Assembly (NCBI RefSeq): GCF_016714285.1 | Contig: NZ_JADJNN010000008.1 | Span: 310,001 to 374,000 of the forward strand | Reading direction: 5' to 3' | Length of the DNA stretch: 64,000 nt | Origin: Nannocystis sp. | GTDB taxonomy: Bacteria; Myxococcota_A; Polyangia; Nannocystales; Nannocystaceae | Shown here: piece after piece, positions 15,985 to 24,432 of the stretch | How the letters are laid out: every line of letters begins with the position of its first letter | How positions within the stretch are numbered: the first letter of the stretch is position 1 | Program-made: the position numbers and the translations under genes | The notes under the pieces: generated by a model | Told to the model about the DNA's origin: nothing | Databases searched by the model: none | What the model saw: only the letters and a program-made list of their open reading frames with translations

Positions 15985-17745
15985 TCACAGGCGCGAGGGC
16001 TCGCCCGCGTCGCGGTCCGCGACCCGGGTGCAGCGCCAGACGGCCTCGGCGACCGAGCTGGCGATCTGCAGCATCAAGGCCTGATCCCACTCGATGGAGC
16101 GGGCCACGTCGGCGGGCCCGGCGATGATGACGCCCAGGAACACGCCGCGGCTGTGCAGCGGCAACACTTCGGTCGTGCAGTCCGCGTGCTCGTCGGGTGA
16201 CCATGACACGCCGCGTCCCGCCGCGAGCTCGCCGCGCTCGGCGTCGCTGAGCGCGAGCTCCAGCGGCTCATGGCTCACCAGGTCGCGCCAGCCCTCGCCG
16301 CTGCGCAGCGCGACGCGGGCGCTGGCGGCGTTGAAGCCGCCCTTGAAGGCGCGCTGGACACACCAGTCGATCTCGCTCCGGTCCCAGCAATCGACGAGGT
16401 TGCTGGCCGCCTCGGGGACCGCGCGCCTGGCTCGCACGTGCGTCGGCAAGACCAGGATGTCGACCAGCCCCCAGAGCGCGCGGCGTCGCGAGTAGGTCGT
16501 GATAGCGAGGGCCGCTGCTACCCCGAGCAGGACCGCCGGCGTGAAGGACGGGCGCAGCGACGGCGGCAGCAGCAGCGACGCGAGCAGGTGCGCCGCGGCC
16601 AGCAGCAGGGCCCAGCTCGCGGCGAGCAGGTTGACCAGCATCGCGGTCCGAACCCAGGCGACGAGATCGAAGCGCGAGCGCGGCGACAGCCCGTAGAGGA
16701 TGCACAGCGGCAGCACCATGGTGGCGATCGGGAACACGACCGACGCGGAGAACTCGGCGGTGAAGGGCGAGACCCAGGGGATGACCGCGGGCAGGAGCGC
16801 GAGCGCGGGCAGCACCAGCGCCAGCGCCACCCAGCGGATCGCCGAGGCACGCCGCCGCGAGGCGCTCCGTCGCTCGCGCACGCGCATCGCCACGAGGCCG
16901 GCTCCGGCGAACAGCAGGTGCCCGATCGTGGCCGCGCCGGCGGGGATGTGCTCGTGCAGCGGCAGCCATGGGAGGTTGCCGACCGCGACGAACGCGGCCC
17001 AGCCGACGATGTAGGCGATGGCGAGGGCGCCGCGGATCTTGCCCTCCGGCAGCGACAGCGCCGCGGTAGCGAGCCCGAGCACCCCGAGGATGAGGGCGGC
17101 CGCGGCGACCGGCTGGTACCACGCCGGCGTGAAGCCGACGTCGAAGGCGCAGCCGAGCGTGGCCGCCAGCAGCGCGCCCGCGAGGGCGGGCGCCGCGGTC
17201 ACGCGGGCGGGCGGGAGCAGCAGCAGCGCGCTCGCCAGCAGGACGTTGAGCGTCAGCAGCAGCGCGCCGAAGGCCTCGAGCGCCGCGACCAGCACGGCGC
17301 CGTGCTCGACGCCGCGGCGCGCGAGCGAGGCGACCACCGGGTGGGGGCGCAGCGTCACGATCGCCGCGTCGGGCTCGGCCGCGAGGCGGGGGCTCACCCG
17401 GCCCTCGACGGTCCACCGCTGGCGCTCCGCGTGCGGCCGATCGCGGGGCGCGTAGGCGAGGCGCAGCAAGGTGTCGACGTCGGCGACCGCGACGCCGTCG
17501 ATCGCCCGCAGCGTCGCGCCGACGAAGCGGCCGCAGCCGGTCGGCGCGTCGGCCTCGGACTCGGCCCAGTAGAGCCCGGCGACCCGCCAGCCGCCCTCGC
17601 TGGCCTCGAAGCGGCAGCCGCTCTCGAGCTGGCCGCGCCGACCGATGTCGACGACCCGCGCCGGCGCGGTCGCCACGAGCCCGGCCAGGCCGAGGCCGAG
17701 GCCGATCGCGAAGATCAGCCACGAGGCGACGCGCTGCGGCTTCAT
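15985..17745 (-). CDS. Multi-pass membrane protein with PDZ-like and GAF-like domains
   Basis: 586 residues. A first hydrophobic segment (about 7-28) leads to an extracytoplasmic region with a PDZ-like stretch (GRFVGATLRAIDGVAVADVDTLL). About eight membrane segments follow, then a C-terminal soluble region (about 430-586) that reads like a GAF domain (EIDWCVQRAFKGGFNAASARVAL ... LPLHSRGVFLGVIIAGP). The ATG at 17745 overlaps the stop of the patatin gene by 4 bp (ATGA), so the two are translationally coupled. The domain names are judged by eye; the GAF call is the weaker. A membrane sensor partner of the patatin protein is inferred. Confidence 0.65.
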   Translation of the reverse strand: MKPQRVASWLIFAIGLGLGLAGLVATAPARVVDIGRRGQLESGCRFEASEGGWRVAGLYWAESEADAPTGCGRFVGATLRAIDGVAVADVDTLLRLAYAPRDRPHAERQRWTVEGRVSPRLAAEPDAAIVTLRPHPVVASLARRGVEHGAVLVAALEAFGALLLTLNVLLASALLLLPPARVTAAPALAGALLAATLGCAFDVGFTPAWYQPVAAAALILGVLGLATAALSLPEGKIRGALAIAYIVGWAAFVAVGNLPWLPLHEHIPAGAATIGHLLFAGAGLVAMRVRERRSASRRRASAIRWVALALVLPALALLPAVIPWVSPFTAEFSASVVFPIATMVLPLCILYGLSPRSRFDLVAWVRTAMLVNLLAASWALLLAAAHLLASLLLPPSLRPSFTPAVLLGVAAALAITTYSRRRALWGLVDILVLPTHVRARRAVPEAASNLVDCWDRSEIDWCVQRAFKGGFNAASARVALRSGEGWRDLVSHEPLELALSDAERGELAAGRGVSWSPDEHADCTTEVLPLHSRGVFLGVIIAGPADVARSIEWDQALMLQIASSVAEAVWRCTRVADRDAGEPSRL

Positions 17746-19868
17746 GCCGACCGCTCCCTGGCATCCCCGAGCCAGGCGTGCAGCCACGGGATCAGCCCCG
17801 CGATCACGCCGACCCCCAGCCCCTCGATCACCGGGACCTGGAAGACCACGCTCGGCAGCGCCGTGCCGACGAGCGCGCCGAGCAGCGCGAGCGCGACGCT
17901 GATGCGAACGCGTCCGGCCCGCTCGGCGCGCCGTCGCCGGGTCTCGCCCTCCCACAGCGGGACCTCCATGCGCGGCAGCGGGGTCGACAGCGAGGTCAGG
18001 CCGAAGCGGGCGAGGAACTCCGGGTCGTCGGCGCGGCGCTCGAAGGCCTCCATCGTGGCGTTGTAGCCGAGCGCGACCAGCTCGGTCAGTGCGGCGAAGT
18101 CGACCACGCCGTAGCCGGCGACGGCCGGCGCGATGTAGACGTCGGCGCCGCGTCGGTTCTCCTCGCCCATGCCCGACACGCACATGGTCTGGGCCACCAC
18201 GGCGCCGAGGTTCGGCGTCTTGCGGCGGGACAGCAGGGGATGCAGCCCCGCGACCACCATGTCGAGGTTGGTCGGCAGGTCGAGGACATCGTCGCCGACC
18301 ATCTGCTCGTCCGCGCCGCCGACGTCGACGAGGATGCAGGGCCCGCGGCTCAGCTGGCGCATCACGGCGACCGGCGTGTTGTTGACGACGCCGCCGTCGA
18401 CCAGCACCTTGCCGCGGATGTGGATCGGTGGCAGCACGGCCGGCAAGGAGGTCGTCGCGCGCACCGCCTTCCACGCGCGTCCGCGGCGATGGACGACCAT
18501 CTTGCCGGTGACGAGGTCGCACGAGACGGCGAACCACGGCAGCCAGAGGTCCTCGATATCGGTGTCGCCGAACAGCCACTTCGCCGGGCGATCGACGGCG
18601 TCGCGCTGCAGCAGCGAGCCGTAGGGGATGTCGAAGGCCTGGAAGGGCGCGAGCGTGACGAAGGCGTGGTCGGAGTCCCGGGCCATGCGCGCCGGGTCGC
18701 GGCCCGCGGCGACCATGCACGCGACGCCGCCGCCCGCGCTGGTCCCACCGCTGAGGTCGATCGGCACGCCGAGCTCGCGCAGCGCCTTGACCACGCCGAT
18801 GTGGGCGCTGCCGCGGGCTCCGCCGCCGCCGAGCACGAGCCCGATCGCCCGCCCGGTGAGGTGCCTGGCGAGCCGCTCGACGTGGGCGAGCTCGGAGCTG
18901 CGGACATGGAAGACGGACTCGAGGGTGGGGCGATAGGCCAGCCATTCGCGGGTCCCGGCCGGCTCCTGGGTGTCGTCCGCCTCGAGCAGCACGAGCATGA
19001 CGCTGCGGCCGGACGCGGCCATCGCGGCGATCGCCGCCTGCTCCGCCGGGCCGGGCCTCGGGTCGCCGCCCGCGCGGGCCACGACCAGCACGTGATCGGC
19101 GTTGCGGACGGCGCGGGCGGTCCACGACGAGCCGCCGCGCTCCGCCTCGAGGAACACGAAGCGGTGGCTCCGCTCCTGCGCGCCGAGCCAGCGCGCGAAG
19201 CCCCGATCGGTCTCCGTCCACGCGTCGATGTCGTCGCCGAGCACGCCCTGTCCGCACTGGGCGTCGACCTCGGACATGGGCAGCCAGGTCACTGGATCGC
19301 GGCGTCCGATCGCGGCGCGCAGCTGCTCGGCGAACTCCGCGAGCGGCACATCATCGCCGGCGGCGACGACCACGAAATTCTCGCTCTTCGGGGCGAACGC
19401 CGGGGCCTGAGCGCCCGGCACATATCGCAGGAGCGAGCGCGCGAGGTTGCGCCAGAGCAAGGGATGCTCCGCGGCGCATTGGAGGAATGCGCCGACCGCG
19501 ATTGCACCGACCTCGCTGTCGCGCATCGCCTCGACGTCGCCGCTGTGCCGGCCGCTGCCCTGGAGCTCGACGTCGCCGAGGACCTCGCCCACGCCCGCGT
19601 CCTCGACCACCGCGCGCCGCCCGGTCTCACGCAAGACCTCGCCCCACAGCCGCAGCCGGCCGGCGACGACCCACAGTAGGTGCGTGCACGCGTCGCCCTT
19701 GCGGGCGATCGTCGTCTGCCCGGGCACGTAGCACCATTCGACGCGGGCCAGGAACGCGGCGACGGCCGCGGGCGGGAGCCCGTCGAGCAGCGCACATCCG
19801 GCGATCGATCGGTCGATATCCTCCGTCGAGGGCGCGACGGTCGACGGCCGCAGGGCAGGGTAGACCAT
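17742..19868 (-). CDS. Cyclic-nucleotide-binding-like / patatin phospholipase (NTE family)
   Basis: 708 residues from the ATG at 19868 (an in-frame GTG lies at 19922). The first 150 residues resemble a cyclic-nucleotide-binding/Crp-type sensor. A middle region resembles the Rossmann-like part of NTE-type proteins. A complete patatin domain follows: oxyanion loop GGGGARG, nucleophile motif GGTSAGG and the catalytic Asp in DGGVVNN. Two hydrophobic segments close the chain (about 660-705). The order matches bacterial neuropathy-target-esterase homologues, which hydrolyse lysophospholipids at membranes. It is the first gene of a two-gene operon with the PDZ/GAF-like membrane protein. Confidence 0.88.
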   Translation of the reverse strand: MVYPALRPSTVAPSTEDIDRSIAGCALLDGLPPAAVAAFLARVEWCYVPGQTTIARKGDACTHLLWVVAGRLRLWGEVLRETGRRAVVEDAGVGEVLGDVELQGSGRHSGDVEAMRDSEVGAIAVGAFLQCAAEHPLLWRNLARSLLRYVPGAQAPAFAPKSENFVVVAAGDDVPLAEFAEQLRAAIGRRDPVTWLPMSEVDAQCGQGVLGDDIDAWTETDRGFARWLGAQERSHRFVFLEAERGGSSWTARAVRNADHVLVVARAGGDPRPGPAEQAAIAAMAASGRSVMLVLLEADDTQEPAGTREWLAYRPTLESVFHVRSSELAHVERLARHLTGRAIGLVLGGGGARGSAHIGVVKALRELGVPIDLSGGTSAGGGVACMVAAGRDPARMARDSDHAFVTLAPFQAFDIPYGSLLQRDAVDRPAKWLFGDTDIEDLWLPWFAVSCDLVTGKMVVHRRGRAWKAVRATTSLPAVLPPIHIRGKVLVDGGVVNNTPVAVMRQLSRGPCILVDVGGADEQMVGDDVLDLPTNLDMVVAGLHPLLSRRKTPNLGAVVAQTMCVSGMGEENRRGADVYIAPAVAGYGVVDFAALTELVALGYNATMEAFERRADDPEFLARFGLTSLSTPLPRMEVPLWEGETRRRRAERAGRVRISVALALLGALVGTALPSVVFQVPVIEGLGVGVIAGLIPWLHAWLGDARERSA

Positions 19869-20065
19869 GAGGATACGCGGAGGACCGCGACGATATCGTG
19901 GGCGCCTGGCGCTGGCAAGCACGGCGCCCGCGAGATTCGACGCTGGCGATATCGTCGGACTGCGCCGCCGAGTGCCCGCCTGGAATCGTAGTTTGCGCGT
20001 GAATGTGCGCCCTCATCCAGCCCCCGTGAGCGCAAAGGGACGCGGTTCTTCGCTACGATGCGCCG

Positions 20066-20845
20066 ATGCGTGAGACCGCGGTCCACCGCGCCTTCGCGGC
20101 GCTGCCCGCCAACGTCGGCTGGCTGGTCCTGCTCGCGGTCTTCACGGGCGCCGCGGCGCTGACCGGCTTCAACCCGATATGGGGGAACATCCCCGTCAAC
20201 ATCGTGCTCTCGGCGGTCGTGCTCGTCGCGTGCAGGATGGTGTTCTTCGAGCGGCTCAAGCTCTCGACCCTGATCGTGATGCGGCTCCTCGTCGTGCTCG
20301 CCGTGCTCTCGGTGATCCCCGGCGATCTCTTCATCAAGATCCTGTTCGGCTTCCTCGTGGTCAATATCCTCGAGGCGACCCTCACCGACCTGCGCAAGGG
20401 CAAGAACCGCTTGAACTTCGTGACCGGCCTGGCGCTGGCCGGCGCGGTGGCGGTGTTCCGGGGCCGCTGGAACGGCACCTATTACGTGGTCGAGACCCCC
20501 GGCTTTGTCCCCTGGATCGTCGCCTATACTCTGTGGAACTGGCTGTTCGTGACCCGGGAGTTCGGCCCCGCGATCGCGCGGATGCACCTGGCCGTGCTGG
20601 CCGCGCCGATCGTGGGCTGCCTGGCTCTCCTGCACCCGGGCCTGTGGCTGCTGTTTCGCGGCAACAGCCTGATCACCGCGGGCCTGGTCCAGATCTCGAG
20701 CAAGGAGTTCGTCGAGGGCTACTTCGCCAGCGACCGCTTCGCCCGCTTCGTCGCCCGGGTGCAGGCGACGTCGGTGCAGGCCGCGCTGATGGTCGTCAAT
20801 GTCGCTCTGGCCCTGGTGCCGGTGTACTACTATTACTGGCGCTGA
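20066..20845 (+). CDS. Hypothetical multi-pass membrane protein
   Basis: 259 residues with about six or seven membrane segments spread over the whole length, positive residues between them, and a C-terminus of four tyrosines (YYYYWR). No catalytic motif or family is recognised. The ATG at 20066 lies in a divergent region shared with the patatin operon. Its last 50 bp overlap the 3' end of the convergent CDP-alcohol phosphotransferase gene, so both genes use the same DNA in opposite directions. Confidence 0.75.
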   Translation: MRETAVHRAFAALPANVGWLVLLAVFTGAAALTGFNPIWGNIPVNIVLSAVVLVACRMVFFERLKLSTLIVMRLLVVLAVLSVIPGDLFIKILFGFLVVNILEATLTDLRKGKNRLNFVTGLALAGAVAVFRGRWNGTYYVVETPGFVPWIVAYTLWNWLFVTREFGPAIARMHLAVLAAPIVGCLALLHPGLWLLFRGNSLITAGLVQISSKEFVEGYFASDRFARFVARVQATSVQAALMVVNVALALVPVYYYYWR

Positions 20846-21446
20846 GCTCGCTCGGGGCCGCGAGGCGGGCGAGCGCCACCACCACCGCGATCGGGACCAG
20901 CACGAGCCACGGCCAGGCCCCCGGCCCGCGCTTCGGGTAGCGCAGGCGCGAGGGCATCAGCGCCGCGGCGATCGCCGCCAGCCACGGCGCGAGCGACGGG
21001 GCGAGGACGACGGCGACGAGCACCGCCGACGCCGCGGCTGGCGTCGGGACGCCGCGGAACGCCGGGCCCCAGCGCGTCGCGGCGAGCTCGTCCCCGTCGT
21101 ACCGGGCGAGCCGCCACACGGCCGTCAGCACATACGCGAGCGCGACCGCCAGCGCTGCGGGCGAGCCGTCCGCGGCGCGCACCAGCATCACGGCGGGCAG
21201 CGCCGCGAAGGCCAGCAGGTCGGCGAGCGAGTAGAGTAGGGTGCCCAGCTCGGAGCTGGTCCCGAGCCGGCGCGCGAGCGGCCCGTCGAGGCGATCGAGG
21301 AGCAGCGAGAGGGCCACGCAGCTGACCATCGCCGCGTCGGTCGCGGCCGCGCTCCACCCGAGCTGGGGTGCGCACAATCCGAGCGCCGCGGACGCGACCG
21401 ACATCAGCGTCAATAGATTGGCGGGGTTGGCCGGAGAATGGCTCAT
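20796..21446 (-). CDS. CDP-alcohol phosphatidyltransferase family protein with altered active site
   Basis: 216 residues, hydrophobic, about six membrane segments. The family signature D-x2-DG-x2-AR-x8-G-x3-D-x3-D is nearly complete (DRLDGPLARRLGTSSELG...SLAD), but the third Asp is Tyr (GTLLYSLAD). That Asp normally helps hold the metal pair and CDP, so activity is doubtful. The surrounding sequence resembles PssA-type phosphatidylserine synthases. The start lies 10 bp after the relic of a desaturase gene on the same strand. A CdsA-like gene is nearby, consistent with phospholipid head-group metabolism. Confidence 0.8.
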   Translation of the reverse strand: MSHSPANPANLLTLMSVASAALGLCAPQLGWSAAATDAAMVSCVALSLLLDRLDGPLARRLGTSSELGTLLYSLADLLAFAALPAVMLVRAADGSPAALAVALAYVLTAVWRLARYDGDELAATRWGPAFRGVPTPAAASAVLVAVVLAPSLAPWLAAIAAALMPSRLRYPKRGPGAWPWLVLVPIAVVVALARLAAPSELSASNSSTPAPGPERH

Positions 21447-21455
21447 GGGACAGGT

Positions 21456-21592
21456 CTAACGCGGGCCGTGGTGAAAGCACAGCGCGCCCCGGATGCGGTC
21501 GAGGAAGCGCAGAACGCCCGCACGAGGGCCGCTGCCCGCACGAGCCCGCGGCGCGGCATGGACGGGAACAGGTGGTGCTCGATCCCGGCCAT
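21456..21592 (-). pseudogene. Fatty acid desaturase relic (C-terminal fragment)
   Basis: In the 315-bp space between divergent genes the minus strand reads AGIEHHLFPSMPRRGLVRAA then LVRAFC (21509-21589). This is the third histidine box and following helix of membrane fatty-acid desaturases (typically QIEHHLFPSMPR...VRAFC). A frame change then gives VLRFLDRIRGAL and a TAG at 21456-21458. There is no start codon context and the first two histidine boxes are absent, so this is a decayed 3' end. The rest of 21593-21761 shows no gene. Confidence 0.65.
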
Positions 21593-21761
21593 TTGCATGC
21601 GCATCCGTGAGCTCGTCGCGGAGTCACGGGATATCGCGAGGCCGGCGAGGCCGCGCACCTTCGCACCGCGGCATGAGATATGGTGCGCCCCGGACATGCA
21701 TCCGTGGCCCCGGAGAGATGGGCCCGGGCCCGTCGTGTACGTCATCGAGAGGGAGCCATTC

Positions 21762-22292
21762 ATGAGTCGTCATTCGAAGTCGTTGCCCAAGCTGTTCTCC
21801 AGCGAATTCGCCAAGCTGCACGGGATCCCCGGGCAGGGCCTCGACGAGGGTCAGGTGCGCATGGGATTGAAGGCGATCCTCGTGATCGCGGGCGCCGGGA
21901 AGAAGCTGTCGGCGAAGACGATGGCGTGGCTGCGCGACGAGCTCAGCGACATCGGCACGCCCGAGGCGGTGATCGACGCCATCGCGGCCTTCGACTACAG
22001 CAACACCACGCTCGAGCAGATCGCCGCGCCCAAGCCGCTGAACTCGATCCCCGGCGGGCTGGCCAGGAACGTGCTGTTCCGGGCGATCCGCACCGCCCAG
22101 GTCGACGGCTACTCCGACGCCGAGCGGGCCTCGGTCGCGGCCGCGGCCCAGAAGTTCGGGATCCCGGCGAAGGCCGTCAAGGAGCTCGAGGAGCACGCCG
22201 CCGCCTGGCAGGACGTGGACAAGCAGGACAGCCCCGATCCCGCCGCGCTGCAGACGATGCGCAAGAAGCGTCAGGCGCTGCTGTCGGCCTGA
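21762..22292 (+). CDS. TerB-like domain protein
   Basis: 176 residues, soluble and helical. The second half (LARNVLFRAIRTAQVDGYSDAERASVAAAAQKFGIPAKAVKELEEHAAA) has the TerB-like pattern: a helix, the acidic phrase DGxxxxxE, then a helix bearing FGI. TerB proteins are linked to tellurite resistance and envelope-stress complexes; here no other ter gene is nearby. The ATG at 21762 is preceded by GAGAGGGAG at good spacing; longer upstream reading has no homology. It is probably co-transcribed with the CdsA-like gene 42 bp downstream. Confidence 0.7.
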   Translation: MSRHSKSLPKLFSSEFAKLHGIPGQGLDEGQVRMGLKAILVIAGAGKKLSAKTMAWLRDELSDIGTPEAVIDAIAAFDYSNTTLEQIAAPKPLNSIPGGLARNVLFRAIRTAQVDGYSDAERASVAAAAQKFGIPAKAVKELEEHAAAWQDVDKQDSPDPAALQTMRKKRQALLSA

Positions 22293-22334
22293 GGCGCGTG
22301 AATTCGTGGTCGGGCCCGGAGTGCCACCATTCCC

Positions 22335-23291
22335 GTGAGCGCGTCGATCCTCGCCGCGGCGATCACCGGGTCGCCGCGCCTCCTCCAGCTGGTGTTGACG
22401 GTCTACGCCGTCATCGCCGTGTTCAGCGTGCTGTCGCTCGTCCACCCGCGGCTGCGACGGCCGGAGGGCCGCGCCGTCCGCCACGCGATCAACTCCTGGT
22501 GGCCGCCAGCGCTGATCGGCGGCGCCGCGGTGCTGCTCGGGCCCGCGGTCGCCGTGCTGATCTTCGTCGCGGTCAGCACCTGGGCGCTGGCCGAGTACCT
22601 GCGCTTCCTGCCCGCGTCCGATCGCACGCCCGACGTGGTCGCGCTGGCGCTGCTGCTCGGGCCGCTGCACTTCGCGGCGCTCGCGGCCGGGCAGGTCGCG
22701 CTCGCCGAGGGCGGCGTGCTGCTGCTGGGCGGCTTCGTCGTGCTCCCGCTGCTCCGCGCGCTGCGTCACGGCCCCGCGGGCCTGCTCGCCGGCGCGGCGC
22801 GGGTCGGGCTCGGCGTCGTGCTCACCGCCTTCAGCCTCGGGCACGTGGCCCGGCTCTGCCTCCTGCCCGCCAGCGTCGGAGCGGCCGGCGGCGCGGGCCT
22901 GGCGGCGCTGCTGCTGATCTGCGTCATGGTCAGCGACGCGGCCCAGTACGTCGCGGGCAAGCTCGCGGGACGGCACGCGCTGGCCCCGGTGCTGAGCCCG
23001 CGGAAGACCTGGGAGGGGCTCGCGGGCGGCGTGCTGATGACGGGGGTGGTGGGCGCGCTGGCGGCTCCGCTGGCGACGTCGTTGTCACGCCCGATCGGTG
23101 CGGCCGTCGGGGTGGCCCTCGCGCTCGTCGGCCTGCTCGGCGACCTCCTGGTCTCGGCGATCAAGCGCGACGTGGGCGTGAAGGACAGCGGCGCCGTGCT
23201 GCCCGGTCAGGGCGGCGTGCTCGATCGCTGTGACAGCCTGATCCTCGCCGCGCCCCTCTACTACCACGCGGTCCAGGCGTGGCTGCTGTGA
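22335..23291 (+). CDS. CdsA-like phosphatidate cytidylyltransferase
   Basis: 318 residues, about eight membrane segments. The C-terminal signature of CDP-diglyceride synthetases is present as SAIKRDVGVKDSGAVLPGQGG followed by VLDRCDSL; the usual PGHGG is PGQGG here. Earlier SDAAQYVAGKLAGRH and SPRKTWEG also match the family. It would make CDP-diacylglycerol, the substrate of the CDP-alcohol phosphotransferase encoded 1 kb upstream. Start is GTG at 22335. The His-to-Gln change may alter activity; a house-keeping cdsA may exist elsewhere. Confidence 0.85.
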   Translation: MSASILAAAITGSPRLLQLVLTVYAVIAVFSVLSLVHPRLRRPEGRAVRHAINSWWPPALIGGAAVLLGPAVAVLIFVAVSTWALAEYLRFLPASDRTPDVVALALLLGPLHFAALAAGQVALAEGGVLLLGGFVVLPLLRALRHGPAGLLAGAARVGLGVVLTAFSLGHVARLCLLPASVGAAGGAGLAALLLICVMVSDAAQYVAGKLAGRHALAPVLSPRKTWEGLAGGVLMTGVVGALAAPLATSLSRPIGAAVGVALALVGLLGDLLVSAIKRDVGVKDSGAVLPGQGGVLDRCDSLILAAPLYYHAVQAWLL

Positions 23292-23368
23292 TCGGTCGCT
23301 GCGATCCGGGGGCCGCGAGCAGGGGTGGTTGAGCCGGCGCGCGCGCGCGGGTAGAGTCGCGGCTGCGC

Positions 23369-24013
23369 GTGACTGTATGGCTTCAGCTGAGCGCCGGTCA
23401 CGGGCCGCCCGAGTGCAGCTGGGTGGTGCCGCGGCTGCTCGATGCATTGCTGGCCGCGGCGGCCGCGGCGGGCGTGCGCGCGGTCTGCCTCGATCGCATC
23501 GCCGGCGAGCTGCCGCGCACGCTGCGGTCGGCGCTGGTCGAGCTGTCCGAAGGGCCATGTGATGAATTCGCCGCGGGGTGGTGCGGCAGCGTGCTGTGGG
23601 TCGGTCGCAGTCCGTTTCGCCCGGAGCACCGGCGCCGCAACTGGTTCGTGCAAGTCACGCGGATCGCTGCGCCGGACGCCGCGGACGGCGATGAGCTGGC
23701 CGCGCCGCGGCCCGAGGAGCTCGAGGTCACGGCGATGCGCAGCGGCGGCGCCGGCGGGCAGAACGTCAACAAGCGCAGCACCGCGGTGCGGGTGCGGCAC
23801 CTGCCGAGCGGGGTCGAGGTGGTCGCTCGCGAGGAGCGCACGCAGGCGGCCAACCGCCGGGCCGCGCTCGCCCGGCTCGCGTGGCTGCTGCGCGAGCGCG
23901 CCGAGGCCCGCCGCGACGCCGGCCTGCGCGCGCAGTGGGACGCCAAGGGCCAGGTCGTGCGCGGCGACCCGCGGCGGGTGTTTCGCGGGCCCGAGTTCCG
24001 GGCCGACGATTGA
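23369..24013 (+). CDS. prfH: PrfH-type peptide chain release factor homologue
   Basis: 214 residues starting with GTG (MTVWLQLSAGHGPPECSW, typical of PrfH). The GGQ peptidyl-tRNA hydrolysis motif is in AMRSGGAGGQNVNKRSTAVRV, with the downstream basic helix. PrfH proteins lack stop-codon recognition domains and, with the ligase RtcB2, rescue ribosomes whose 16S decoding centre has been cut. Here no rtcB gene adjoins it: the upstream gene is cdsA-like and the downstream one is a leftward lipoprotein. The 3' end is followed by a degenerate duplicate of its last 40 bp. Confidence 0.88.
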   Translation: MTVWLQLSAGHGPPECSWVVPRLLDALLAAAAAAGVRAVCLDRIAGELPRTLRSALVELSEGPCDEFAAGWCGSVLWVGRSPFRPEHRRRNWFVQVTRIAAPDAADGDELAAPRPEELEVTAMRSGGAGGQNVNKRSTAVRVRHLPSGVEVVAREERTQAANRRAALARLAWLLRERAEARRDAGLRAQWDAKGQVVRGDPRRVFRGPEFRADD

Positions 24014-24092
24014 GCCGCCGCGGCTCGACGCGTGCGCGACCGCGTTGACGGTGGGTGTTTCACGGGCCCGAGTCTCGGGCCGACGAATGAGC
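23976..24092. repeat. Tandem duplication of the prfH 3' end
   Basis: 40 bp including the last prfH codons and stop (23976-24015) recur at 24053-24092 with four mismatches, a period of 77 bp. The second copy is non-coding. It suggests slippage or unequal crossing-over at the gene end. Confidence 0.85.
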
Positions 24093-24138
24093 GGGCAGCG
24101 GCGCCGCGAGCTCACGGCGTATTCGTCGTGAGCCGCGG

Positions 24139-24432
24139 CTACTCGACGGCCCCGGGCGGGACGGCCAGCGGCGCGGCGCACTCGGCCGTGCTCGCGCGCA
24201 GGCCGTCGCGGCAAGTGGCGCCGGCCGTCGCGCTCGCCTGGCAGTTGGGCTGGCCGTCCTGCGGGTGCTCGCACCAGCCGCAGATCGGCTGCGAGGTGCA
24301 GGCCACGCAGTTGTTCTCGTAGTCGGGCCGCTGCCCGCACGCGCTCGCGGCCGCGGGGTCGCGGACCGGGGCGTCGCTGCGACAGCCGAGGCCGAGGCCG
24401 AGGATCAAGCCGAACAGAGATAGTGCCCTCAT
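24139..24432 (-). CDS. Small Cys-rich lipoprotein
   Basis: 97 residues. Signal peptide with the lipobox GLGC, then a compact Cys-rich part (CVACTSQPICGWCEHPQDG) whose Cys-x2-Cys...CGWC layout resembles PSI (plexin-semaphorin-integrin) modules. Eight cysteines follow the lipobox in under 75 residues, so disulfides and an outside location are expected. The ATG overlaps the stop of the upstream 304-residue gene by 4 bp, implying a shared transcript. Function unknown. Confidence 0.78.
   Translation of the reverse strand: MRALSLFGLILGLGLGCRSDAPVRDPAAASACGQRPDYENNCVACTSQPICGWCEHPQDGQPNCQASATAGATCRDGLRASTAECAAPLAVPPGAVE

Noticed and set aside
15985..19257. A single 1090-residue leftward protein
   Set aside because: The first half is a shadow of the patatin gene; the real gene starts at the ATG at 17745 that overlaps the patatin stop.
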